Of a stretch of 56,746 bases of DNA, positions 26,326 through 33,866 are shown one piece after another. This DNA comes from an uncultured Collinsella sp. (GTDB lineage Bacteria; Actinomycetota; Coriobacteriia; Coriobacteriales; Coriobacteriaceae), in assembly GCA_900540995.1 (NCBI GenBank), contig UQHO01000010.1, forward strand, positions 1-56,746, written 5' to 3'. The stretch's first letter is position 1. Each line of letters begins with the position of its first letter. The position numbers were made by a program, and so were the translations under genes. Under the pieces are notes generated by a model. That model searched no databases and had not been told where the DNA came from. It worked only from the letters and a program-made list of their open reading frames with translations.

Positions 26326-26375
26326 CGCTTAAGTAAAAGGGGCCCGGTAATGGTCGGGCCCCTTTTGCTTAAGCG
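26326..26375. terminator. bidirectional terminator HAD / lacI
   Basis: CGCTTAAG, AAAAGGGGCCCG and their complements form a stem of about 20 bp (26326-26346 with 26355-26375). A and T runs within the stem suit both directions. Confidence 0.85.
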
Positions 26376-26400
26376 GCGACTTAGCATACTCGCGGGCGTG

Positions 26401-27513
26401 CTATAGATACGCACCGAGGTTGATGGCCGTGGCGTCGGTCTGGCTGCTTGCCTGGGTGCTGGCGCGTTCCAGCAGGAACGGCCGCACGAGTTCTTGGCGG
26501 TTGATGTCCTCGATGGCCGTGACCGCGGTGACGGTGCGCGAGGCAGAGCTGACGTGGATATGCTTGGTCTTTGTCGGGACCTTGTTCTCGATTTGCTCCA
26601 TGAGCAATTGAACGCCCTTGCGGCCAATCTCGTAGCCCGGGGGCGCTACCGTAGTGAGCGGGACCGATCCGCTCCAAGCGAGCGGGTTGCCATCGCAGCC
26701 TGCTACGCGTACTTGCCCGGGGACAGAGATGTCCTTGTCGACCAGTGCCGAGATGACGCCCGAGGCCAACACATCGGTCAAGCCGACGACAAAATCGGGA
26801 CGTTCGTCCGCGGGGCGCTCGGCGATTTGGGCACCGATGCCGTAGCCGTCGGCAGCGGTATTCCATTCGCCGGCGTCGATGACTTCGATCTTGATATCGG
26901 GGTGCAGGGCGAGCGCCTTATGAATGCCAAGGACGCGCAGGGTGAGTTGCATAAATGCTGCTCGGCCGACGACGACAATATGGTGCGCGCCGCGGGCGAT
27001 GGCAAGTTCGGCAATGATGCGACCCTGGGCCTCGTTGTCGGCCGCTACGTAGTAGCCGGGCTCGGAGCAATGGATGTCCAGATGGACGATCGGCACGGGC
27101 ATCTTGGTCATGGCGGGGTGCCAGTCGGGGGATGCCATGGGCTGAACCATGACGCCGGACATCTGGGTGCCCATAAAGTAGCGCAGGTAATGGTCCTCGA
27201 GAATATCGTCGTTATCGGCGTTGGCGATGAGCAAGTCGTAGCCGTGCTTGCGGGCCTCGTTGTGGGCGCCGCTGGCGATTTGGAGCGAAAAGCCGTGATC
27301 GAGACGGGGAAGCACCAGGCCAAAGGACTTGGTGGCGCCGCCCGCGAGCTGACGGGCGCTTTGGTTGGGCAGGTAGCCCAGGCGATTGATGGTCTCGTTG
27401 ATGAGCTTGAGGGTCTCGGGGCGCAGCTTTTCGGGGTGGTTGAGCGCGTTGGAGACCGTGCCCAACGAAACCCCGGCCTCGCGCGCGACGTCGCTGATTT
27501 TTACCTTTGCCAT
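26401..27513 (-). CDS. LacI-family transcriptional regulator
   Basis: 370 residues. The helix-turn-helix reads VKISDVAREAGVSLGTVSNALNHPEKL, followed by a hinge with NQSARQLAGG and a sugar-binding-protein-like effector domain (FGLVLPRLDHGFSLQIASGA, GVMVQPMASPDW, RVAGCDGNPLAW). AAAGGGG precedes the ATG. The frame stays open far upstream to 29358, but that stretch runs antisense through glmS and is not coding. The right copy of the 52-bp repeat ends 51 bases upstream of the start codon, so it lies in or next to this gene's promoter. A TACAAT box is at 27549-27554 on the minus strand. Its targets are unknown. Confidence 0.88.
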   Translation of the reverse strand: MAKVKISDVAREAGVSLGTVSNALNHPEKLRPETLKLINETINRLGYLPNQSARQLAGGATKSFGLVLPRLDHGFSLQIASGAHNEARKHGYDLLIANADNDDILEDHYLRYFMGTQMSGVMVQPMASPDWHPAMTKMPVPIVHLDIHCSEPGYYVAADNEAQGRIIAELAIARGAHHIVVVGRAAFMQLTLRVLGIHKALALHPDIKIEVIDAGEWNTAADGYGIGAQIAERPADERPDFVVGLTDVLASGVISALVDKDISVPGQVRVAGCDGNPLAWSGSVPLTTVAPPGYEIGRKGVQLLMEQIENKVPTKTKHIHVSSASRTVTAVTAIEDINRQELVRPFLLERASTQASSQTDATAINLGAYL

Positions 27514-27563
27514 AGCGGCCCCTTTGATGCGTTTCAAGTACAAGGCAGATTGTAGCATCCCAA

Positions 27564-27615
27564 ACCTACCAAAAAGGGACAGGTTTATTTTGGCAGGTTT
27601 TATCTGGGGAAACGC
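27564..27615 (-). repeat. 52-bp repeat, right copy of a perfect inverted pair
   Basis: Exact inverted copy of 24357-24408. It lies directly upstream of the LacI gene and 13 bases from a second palindrome at 27629. Recombination between the two copies would invert 3.26 kb. Confidence 0.9.
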
Positions 27616-27628
27616 TGTTGCCAACGCG

Positions 27629-27663
27629 ACCACCACGAAGGGGACAGGCACCTTTGTGGTGGT
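27629..27663 (+). repeat. 35-bp palindrome with GGGGACAGG core, left of glmS
   Basis: ACCACCACGAAGG pairs imperfectly with CCTTTGTGGTGGT around GGGACAGGCA. An inverted copy at 29749-29783 matches at 34 of 35 bases, so the two bracket glmS. Confidence 0.88.
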
Positions 27664-27691
27664 TTGGACCGGCTGGACGTGTGTACATCGG

Positions 27692-27727
27692 GTGGTATCT
27701 AAGTTGAGATACCACTTCTGGTATATC
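27692..27727 (+). promoter_or_regulatory. three GGTAT half-sites upstream of glmS
   Basis: GTGGTATCT (27692-27700) and AGATACCAC (27707-27715) form a 9-bp inverted repeat, and TGGTATATC (27719-27727) adds a third half-site inverted to the second. GGTAT-type half-sites resemble those of GntR/HutC amino-sugar regulators such as NagR/DasR. This is a resemblance only. The site lies about 100 bases before the glmS start. No glmS ribozyme core was seen. Confidence 0.4.
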
Positions 27728-27825
27728 AGCTTGCGCTTGCGTGAGTACAATACTCGAACGTTGTACGTCTCAGCGCCCCTTGTGCGTGGACGTCTTGCAG
27801 TCACGCGAACGAAGGGATTTATCTT

Positions 27826-29673
27826 ATGTGCGGAATCGTCGGCTACACCGGCTCTGATATTGCAAAGAACATCCTGGTCACGGGCCTCAAGCGTATGGAG
27901 TATCGCGGCTATGACTCCTCGGGCGTCGCGCTCGAGGTGGGCGAGGGCGCCGCGGCGCACCTCGACGTCATCCGCCGCGTGGGCAAGGTCGCGGGCCTGG
28001 AGAGCGAGCTTTCCAACATCGACAGCGACGCTACCTGCGGTATCGGCCACACCCGTTGGGCCACCCACGGCAAGCCCTCCGTCGTTAACGCTCACCCCCA
28101 CACCAGCTGCGACGGTCGTATCGCCATCGTCCACAACGGCATCATCGAGAACTTCGCCGAGCTGCGCGAAGAACTGGAGGGCCGCGGCCACCACTTTAAG
28201 AGCGAGACCGATACCGAGGTCTTTGCGCATCTGATCGAAGAGGCTTATGCCGAGACGCACGACCTGATGGCCTCCGTGCGCGAGGCGTGCACCCACGTGG
28301 TCGGTGCCTATGGTCTGGCCGCCGTGTGCGCTGACGAGCCCGGCGTGATCGCCGTGGCCCGCAAGGATTCCCCGATCGTGGTCGGCGCGGGCGAGACCGG
28401 ATCCTATGTTGCTTCCGATGTCATCGCGCTCATCGACGCCACCCGCGATGTCGTGGTGCTCGAGGACGGTCAGTTTGCCAAGCTCACGCCCGCAGGCGTC
28501 GAGTACACCGACGAGGCCGGCAACGTTATCGAGCCCAAGGTCACCCACATCGACTGGGACCTGGACATGGCAGAAAAGGGCGGTTATCCCGACTTTATGC
28601 TCAAGGAAATCCACGAGCAGCCGCGCGTCGTGCGCGACACGCTGGTTGGTCGTATGACGCCGGCCGGCGAGCTCGACATCGACGAGCTGGGCCTTTCGCT
28701 CGAGGAGCTCAACGACATCGACCGCGTCTACGTGATCGCTTGCGGCACCAGCTATCACGCTGGCCTCATTGCCAAGAATCTCATTGAGGGCTGGGCTCGC
28801 ATCCCCACCGAGGTGGAGGCGGCCAGCGAGTTCCGCTATCGCAACCCCATCATCACGCCGACGACGCTCGTCGTGGCCGTGTCCCAGTCGGGCGAGACGG
28901 CCGATACCCTTGCCGCCATCCGCGACGCGCGCATCAAGGGCGCCAAGGTCTTCGGCATCACCAACGTGGTGGGCAGCCCCGTGGCGCGTGAGAGCGACGG
29001 CGTCATCTACACCAAGGCCAACAAGGAGATCGCGGTCGCCTCGACCAAGAGCTTCATCGGCCAGGTTGTGAGCCTCACGCTTTTGGCTCTGCTGCTGGCG
29101 CAGGTCAAGTACCGCTTGACCACCAAGCAGGCGCGCATGCTGTTCCGCGAGCTTTCCGATACGGCCGAGCAGATCCAGTGGATTTTGGATACCCAAACCG
29201 AGGCCGTGCATGAGGCCGCCCTGCTGTGCAAGGACGCGCAGTCCGCACTGTTCGTGGGTCGCGGCATGGGTGCCGCTATTTCCTACGAGGGTGCGCTCAA
29301 GCTCAAGGAGGTCAGCTACCTGCACGCCGAGGCCTACGCCGCCGGTGAGATGAAGCACGGCCCCATTGCCCTGATCGACCCGGGCTTCCCTGTCATCGCT
29401 GTGGCCACCAAGAGTGCCACCTACGACAAGACCGTGTCGAACCTTATGGAGTGCAAGGCACGCGGTGCCAAGGTCATCGTCGTTGCCACCGAGGGCGATG
29501 AGGAGATCAACAAGATCGCCGACTGCATCATCCGCGTGCCGGCAGTGCGCGACGTGTTCAGCCCCATCACGGCGAGCGTCCCGCTGCAGCTGCTCGCCCG
29601 CGAGGTCGCCATCCTGCGCGGCTGCGACGTCGACCAGCCCCGAAACCTGGCGAAAAGCGTTACTGTCGAGTAA
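27826..29673 (+). CDS. glmS: glutamine--fructose-6-phosphate aminotransferase (isomerizing)
   Basis: 615 residues, full length. GlmS makes glucosamine 6-phosphate from fructose 6-phosphate and glutamine, the first step to peptidoglycan amino sugars. The N-terminal catalytic Cys follows the initiator Met (MCGIVGYTG). The glutaminase domain has RWATHGKPS and HNGIIENF. Two SIS domains follow (ACGTSYHAGL, SQSGETADT, LGRGMGAAIS-like VGRGMGAAISYEGALKLKE). It ends in DQPRNLAKSVTVE, typical of the family. GAAGGG precedes the ATG. A strong terminator follows. Confidence 0.96.
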   Translation: MCGIVGYTGSDIAKNILVTGLKRMEYRGYDSSGVALEVGEGAAAHLDVIRRVGKVAGLESELSNIDSDATCGIGHTRWATHGKPSVVNAHPHTSCDGRIAIVHNGIIENFAELREELEGRGHHFKSETDTEVFAHLIEEAYAETHDLMASVREACTHVVGAYGLAAVCADEPGVIAVARKDSPIVVGAGETGSYVASDVIALIDATRDVVVLEDGQFAKLTPAGVEYTDEAGNVIEPKVTHIDWDLDMAEKGGYPDFMLKEIHEQPRVVRDTLVGRMTPAGELDIDELGLSLEELNDIDRVYVIACGTSYHAGLIAKNLIEGWARIPTEVEAASEFRYRNPIITPTTLVVAVSQSGETADTLAAIRDARIKGAKVFGITNVVGSPVARESDGVIYTKANKEIAVASTKSFIGQVVSLTLLALLLAQVKYRLTTKQARMLFRELSDTAEQIQWILDTQTEAVHEAALLCKDAQSALFVGRGMGAAISYEGALKLKEVSYLHAEAYAAGEMKHGPIALIDPGFPVIAVATKSATYDKTVSNLMECKARGAKVIVVATEGDEEINKIADCIIRVPAVRDVFSPITASVPLQLLAREVAILRGCDVDQPRNLAKSVTVE

Positions 29674-29697
29674 TCGAGTTCCGTCACCCTAACAACT

Positions 29698-29736
29698 AAG
29701 GCCCGGCTCCGCATCATCAGACGGAGCCGGGCCTTT
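29698..29736 (+). terminator. glmS terminator
   Basis: AAGGCCCGGCTCCG pairs with CGGAGCCGGGCCTT over 14 bp, followed by a short T run. Confidence 0.88.
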
Positions 29737-29748
29737 ATGTGCGGAGAA

Positions 29749-29783
29749 ACCACCACAAAGGTGCCTGTCCCCTTTGTGGTGGT
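29749..29783 (-). repeat. 35-bp palindrome with GGGGACAGG core, right of glmS
   Basis: Inverted copy of 27629-27663 with one difference. It ends 9 bases before the GntR stop codon on the minus strand and is followed by TTTTGGCAGGTT, a fragment that also occurs in the 52-bp repeats. Confidence 0.88.
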
Positions 29784-29792
29784 TTTGGCAGG

Positions 29793-30524
29793 TTAGCGGA
29801 GCTTGCTGGTCTCGAAGTACTCGGGGAACTGGTCCAGAACCTCGGTTTGGTTGCGGAACATCATGTGCAGGTGCTTGCTGACCAAAAAGCTCGCTTCGAT
29901 GGGGTCGCGACCGGCGATAGCGCGGCGAATTTGCTTGTGCTCGTTCACGATGTCCTGATTGTCGAGAACCTGTGTGGCAGCGCGCAGCCAGCGGAAGCGC
30001 TCCAGGTCGGCATTGGTCTCTTCGAGCCACGACCACACGGTGCTGCGACATGCGATGCTAAAAATCATGTGATGCATGAGGTTGTCGCTCAAAAAGAAGC
30101 CGATGCGATCCTCTTCGGCCATGGCCTTTTCCTGCAGCGCGATGGCGCGGTCGAGCTGCTCGATGCCGGCCGACGTGGCGCGCGCACAGCACTCCACGAT
30201 CACCTGCTTTTCCAGATGTTCGCGGATGTAACAGGCACTCTCGGCAAGGGTGAGGTTGATGGGTGAGACGTAGGTGCCGCTCTGGGGCACGGTGCGCACC
30301 AGGCCTTCCTGCGCCAAGCGAACCAAAGCCTCGCGCACGGGCGTGCGACCCATATCCAGGTCGTCGCAAAGTTGCTTGACGCCCAGCTTTTCGCCCGGCT
30401 TGTAGTCCAGGTAGACGATTTTGCGTCGAATGGTGTGGTAGGACTGGTCCTGTAGGCTCGTTTCCTGCTCGCCGACGTGCATCGATTCTTCCATAGCGCC
30501 TCGCAACTGTTCTATCAAACTCAT
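29793..30524 (-). CDS. GntR-family regulator with FCD (FadR-type) domain
   Basis: 243 residues. The winged helix is in the N-terminal third (GEKLGVKQLCDDLDMGRTPVREALVRLAQEGLV), after a ~30-residue extension. The helical FCD effector domain follows, with conserved metal-ligand-type residues in HHMIFSIAC and HKQIRRAIAGRD. It is divergent from the YeiH-type permease gene across a 163-base gap, so regulation of that gene is likely. Members usually sense organic acids or similar metabolites. Confidence 0.85.
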   Translation of the reverse strand: MSLIEQLRGAMEESMHVGEQETSLQDQSYHTIRRKIVYLDYKPGEKLGVKQLCDDLDMGRTPVREALVRLAQEGLVRTVPQSGTYVSPINLTLAESACYIREHLEKQVIVECCARATSAGIEQLDRAIALQEKAMAEEDRIGFFLSDNLMHHMIFSIACRSTVWSWLEETNADLERFRWLRAATQVLDNQDIVNEHKQIRRAIAGRDPIEASFLVSKHLHMMFRNQTEVLDQFPEYFETSKLR

Positions 30525-30687
30525 ATGTCAGTTGTTAATTATGCCGCGAATCAGCTCTCCGCGGTGGGTAATTCGGCTGTTGCCTGAGAACTATTGCGGC
30601 ATCTTAGTCTGTGTTTGCGCAAGGCTGCGCTCAATGTTGCCGTATCATAAGCCGTCGCAAACGTGAAATAGAAAGAAGGAATCCCAT

Positions 30688-31722
30688 ATGCAACTGGCAA
30701 ATATCGTACGCGAGCGCTGGAAAGGCGTCTTATTCTGCCTGATCATCGCTATCCCCGCGACGTTGCTCGGCAAACAAATTGAGGTGGTCGGCGGTCCGGT
30801 ATTTGCCATCCTCTTTGGCATGGTCCTGGCGCTCGTCTTTCCCAAGAATCGTCGCGAACAGCTCGCCGCCGGCGTCACCTATACGTCCAAAAAAGTCTTG
30901 CAGTACGCGGTTATCCTGCTTGGCTTTGGCATGAACCTCTCCCAGATTCTGTCCAAGGGCGCCCAGTCGCTGCCGATTATCGTGGCGACAATCTCGACCT
31001 CGCTTGTCATCGCCTTTGTGCTCTGCCGCGTTATGAACGTGCCGGGTAAGATCGCGACGCTTGTAGGTGTGGGTTCGTCGATTTGCGGCGGTTCGGCCAT
31101 CGCTGCGACCGCGCCCGTCATCGATGCCGACGATCGCGAGATTGCCCAGGCTATTTCGGTCATCTTCCTGTTTAACGTTATCGCGGCGCTCGTGTTTCCG
31201 ACGCTCGGCGGCATGCTCGGGTTGACCAACGAGGGCTTTGGCCTGTTTGCCGGCACTGCCATCAACGATACCTCGTCCGTAACGGCTGCGGCGAGCGCCT
31301 GGGACAGCATGCATCCCGGCGCCAATGTGCTCGAGAGCGCCACGGTGGTCAAACTCACCAGGACGTTGGCCATTATTCCCATCACGCTGGTTCTCGCATG
31401 CTGGCGGATGCATCTGGCACGCAAGGCCGGCGGCGACGCTAAGAGCACGTTCTCGCTTAAACGCGCGTTTCCCATGTTCGTGCTGTTCTTTGTGCTGGCG
31501 AGCGTGATCACTACGGTGCTTCAGCTTCCTGCATCCATTACGGCGCCCATCAAGGAGCTGTCGAAGTTCTTTATTGTGATGGCCATGGCGGCTATTGGTT
31601 TTAATACCGATATCGTCGAGCTGGTCAAAAAGGGTGGCAAGCCCATCGCGCTGGGCTTTTGCTGCTGGATTGGCATTGCGTGCATGAGCTTGGGAATGCA
31701 GCACGTGCTGGGAATCTGGTAG
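30688..31722 (+). CDS. YeiH-family putative sulfate/sulfonate exporter (UPF0324)
   Basis: 344 residues and about ten membrane helices, fitting the UPF0324/YeiH family. Conserved stretches are VGVGSSICGGSAIAATAPVI, GLFAGTAINDTSSVTAAA and KFFIVMAMAAIGFNTDI. Relatives have been proposed to export sulfate or similar anions, but biochemical evidence is thin. AGAAGGAA precedes the ATG. The divergent GntR-type gene is the likely regulator. Confidence 0.82.
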   Translation: MQLANIVRERWKGVLFCLIIAIPATLLGKQIEVVGGPVFAILFGMVLALVFPKNRREQLAAGVTYTSKKVLQYAVILLGFGMNLSQILSKGAQSLPIIVATISTSLVIAFVLCRVMNVPGKIATLVGVGSSICGGSAIAATAPVIDADDREIAQAISVIFLFNVIAALVFPTLGGMLGLTNEGFGLFAGTAINDTSSVTAAASAWDSMHPGANVLESATVVKLTRTLAIIPITLVLACWRMHLARKAGGDAKSTFSLKRAFPMFVLFFVLASVITTVLQLPASITAPIKELSKFFIVMAMAAIGFNTDIVELVKKGGKPIALGFCCWIGIACMSLGMQHVLGIW

Positions 31723-31774
31723 AGAAGTAGCTTATTTGCGTGCTGCGTGCTGGTGAGCGCATTCTCACGGTGGA

Positions 31775-31839
31775 GCGATAGGAGCTCTTGCGGGTATGGC
31801 TTGTCCGCAGGTTTATAAGTCCCGAAGAGCTCTTATCGC
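31775..31839. repeat. palindrome after the yeiH-like gene
   Basis: GCGATAGGAGCTCTTGCGGG at 31775-31794 is matched in inverted form by CCCGAAGAGCTCTTATCGC at 31821-31839, with one mismatch and one extra base. It may end the yeiH transcript. The rest of the 266-base gap shows no gene. Confidence 0.7.
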
Positions 31840-31988
31840 CCCGCCAGGATGGCGATGCGGGGCAACATCTATACTCGCAGGACGGCGCTTTCTGCCCTAT
31901 AGTGTTTGGTGAGCAATATCGTTCAATTTTGAAACACTCGGTCGTGTGACCATCGGCGGTTGCACGTCGCTGCGGACAGGGGCAAATC

Positions 31989-33206
31989 ATGGATAGCGAT
32001 GCCAAGCTGAACATCTTGACTGGGGCCCTGGCTGCTGCCGGGGCCTCGGCATTGGCAATCGATGCGCATGGGGACGTCGCGATCTCGACCATGAATGACG
32101 CGGCGCTTGAGCGGGATGTGGCGGTTTTTGTCGCTGAGCGCCTCGACCGTATAGGAGACGGTGCGCGTCTGGTTATGGGACATGCGGGTACGCGCCTGAG
32201 CCTGACCGTTCGCCCCACCGACAAAGAGGGCGGGGGCCTTTGGGTCGTCGTGGTCCGCGAGGTGCGCGGTGCCGCGGCGCATGCGGGCATCGAGTGGCTC
32301 AACGCCGACGAAGTTGAGGCCCGCTACGAATCGAGCGCGTACGGCATCGTTGAGGGTGCCGCTGCGGTAGCTGCACCGGTTGCCGAGAGCTACGCGCGCG
32401 GTGTGCCCCTTATGCTCGAGGGCGAGCTGGGAGCGGGTCAGGTCGAGATCGCCAAGCGCCTCTATCTGGACGGTCCTTTTGCCGATCAGCCCTTTGTTTC
32501 CGTTGCGCTCGATGAGCTCACCGAGCGTGGTTGGCGCCATGTGCTCAAAAGCGCCGAATCGCCGCTGTTCCAAACGGGGCTGACCCTTTGCATTGAGGGC
32601 TGGAACGCGGTTGGCCCCCAGCGCCTCCGCGAGCTGGTCTCCACGATGGCCGACACCGCGTTGGCGACGCGCTGCCATGTGGTGCTGACGGCGAATGACA
32701 TGCCGGGCGGCAGCGAAAGTGATCAAGCCGCCTTTGTGACCGAGCGCTTCGCCTGTGCGGTGAGCGTGGCGCCGGCAATCGCCGAGCAGGGAGCCGCGTC
32801 GACGAAGGTTGCGCGCTATTTGGAATATCTCGCTAACGCATTTGGGACGGCAGCGCCCACGCTGTCTGCCGCGGCGACGAAGACGCTCGATGCTTACCGC
32901 TGGCCGCGCAATTATCTGCAGCTCCGCGAGGTCTCGGAACGACTGTATATATTGGTGGGGGCGGGCACGGTGGACCGCGCTGTGGCGGAGGAAGTGCTCG
33001 CCCAAGAGGACGTGATTAAGACCGCAACCTTTGGTGCCCCGACACTCGAAAGCGACCTGTATATCCTGCGACCGCTGGCCGATACCGAGCGAGATATCGC
33101 GCATCTGGTTGTAGATCATCTCCACGGCAACCGAACCCGTGCGGCGGAGGTGCTGGGCATAAGCCGTACAACGCTGTGGCGCTTGCTGAAGGACGATGAC
33201 CGTTGA
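31989..33206 (+). CDS. regulator with decayed sigma-54-activator AAA+ domain and Fis-type HTH
   Basis: 405 residues. The layout is that of NtrC/PrpR-type activators: an N-terminal sensory part (1-135), a central AAA+ region (about 135-330) and a C-terminal Fis-type helix-turn-helix (LVVDHLHGNRTRAAEVLGISRTTLWRLLK). The Walker A position reads GELGAGQVEIA, lacking the GK[ST] lysine, and no GAFTGA loop or clear Walker B Glu is visible. It therefore cannot act as an ordinary sigma-54 activator, and actinobacteria normally lack sigma-54. It probably binds DNA as an ATP-independent regulator. The target is unknown, and adjacent genes are candidates. Confidence 0.7.
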   Translation: MDSDAKLNILTGALAAAGASALAIDAHGDVAISTMNDAALERDVAVFVAERLDRIGDGARLVMGHAGTRLSLTVRPTDKEGGGLWVVVVREVRGAAAHAGIEWLNADEVEARYESSAYGIVEGAAAVAAPVAESYARGVPLMLEGELGAGQVEIAKRLYLDGPFADQPFVSVALDELTERGWRHVLKSAESPLFQTGLTLCIEGWNAVGPQRLRELVSTMADTALATRCHVVLTANDMPGGSESDQAAFVTERFACAVSVAPAIAEQGAASTKVARYLEYLANAFGTAAPTLSAAATKTLDAYRWPRNYLQLREVSERLYILVGAGTVDRAVAEEVLAQEDVIKTATFGAPTLESDLYILRPLADTERDIAHLVVDHLHGNRTRAAEVLGISRTTLWRLLKDDDR

Positions 33207-33290
33207 GCGAGGCGCCCGTGACCGCGCGCGACGCGTGTGCTACAGTCCAAAGCGTTATTGTTTCGATTTGGTTACGGCGTGCGGGGGCGT

Positions 33291-33866
33291 ATGGCTGAGA
33301 CTACAAAACCGAGCCGCAGAAGGCGGAGTGCCGCGCCGGTCAACCGACGCACAACATCGGTGACGTGGGGCAAACACGCCTCGGGGTTTGATGGCTCGTT
33401 CAAGCGCACTAAATACGGCTACCCTTCGGCAAGCGCCCGCTTGGCAATGCAGGCAGAGTCCTCGCTGTGGGGCCGCAAACGCGTGGTGGGCTCAAAGCTC
33501 AAGCACGACGGCACGCTTGGTTACATCAGCCGCGGGGCGGCTCGCCGCAGTGGGCTCAATCCTGCTGGTTGGCATCGTTATGTGCCGATCGTGGCCGTCG
33601 TTGCAGTGATCGTCATCGCACTCGCTGCGCTTGGCTACGCCGGCGGTGGCGCCAACTTGGACGCGGTGTTTAAATCGCCCGAGCTCGCGCATGCAGGCAC
33701 AGAAGTTGTCGAGGGCGCTCAGACCCAGACGGGCGTCGCACCTCAGCGCGGTATCGTCGCGGCGGCTTCCACCATCGCCGACGCTCAAAAGGACGAAGAT
33801 AAGCAAGGCGACGACGCCGAAACGGCCCAGACGAACGAAACGACGACAACTCCATCGGCAAGATAA
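33291..33866 (+). CDS. hypothetical single-pass membrane protein
   Basis: 191 residues, not recognised. A basic N-terminus (KPSRRRRSAA) and ~95 polar residues precede one membrane helix (VPIVAVVAVIVIALAALGYAG). An acidic, Thr/Gln-rich tail outside follows. The topology resembles small envelope or LysM-less anchoring proteins, but no domain is visible. The start at 33291 follows GCGGGGGCG, a weak site. The 3' third overlaps, antisense, the abnormal tail of the nitroreductase gene. Confidence 0.55.
   Translation: MAETTKPSRRRRSAAPVNRRTTSVTWGKHASGFDGSFKRTKYGYPSASARLAMQAESSLWGRKRVVGSKLKHDGTLGYISRGAARRSGLNPAGWHRYVPIVAVVAVIVIALAALGYAGGGANLDAVFKSPELAHAGTEVVEGAQTQTGVAPQRGIVAAASTIADAQKDEDKQGDDAETAQTNETTTTPSAR

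Noticed and set aside
27664..27825. glmS ribozyme in the glmS leader
   Set aside because: The leader is too short after the half-site array and I cannot find the conserved core or cleavage-site context.
26401..29358. A 985-codon open frame on the minus strand
   Set aside because: Only the last 370 codons (from 27513) form a LacI protein with a ribosome binding site. The rest is antisense to glmS and its leader and shows no domain.
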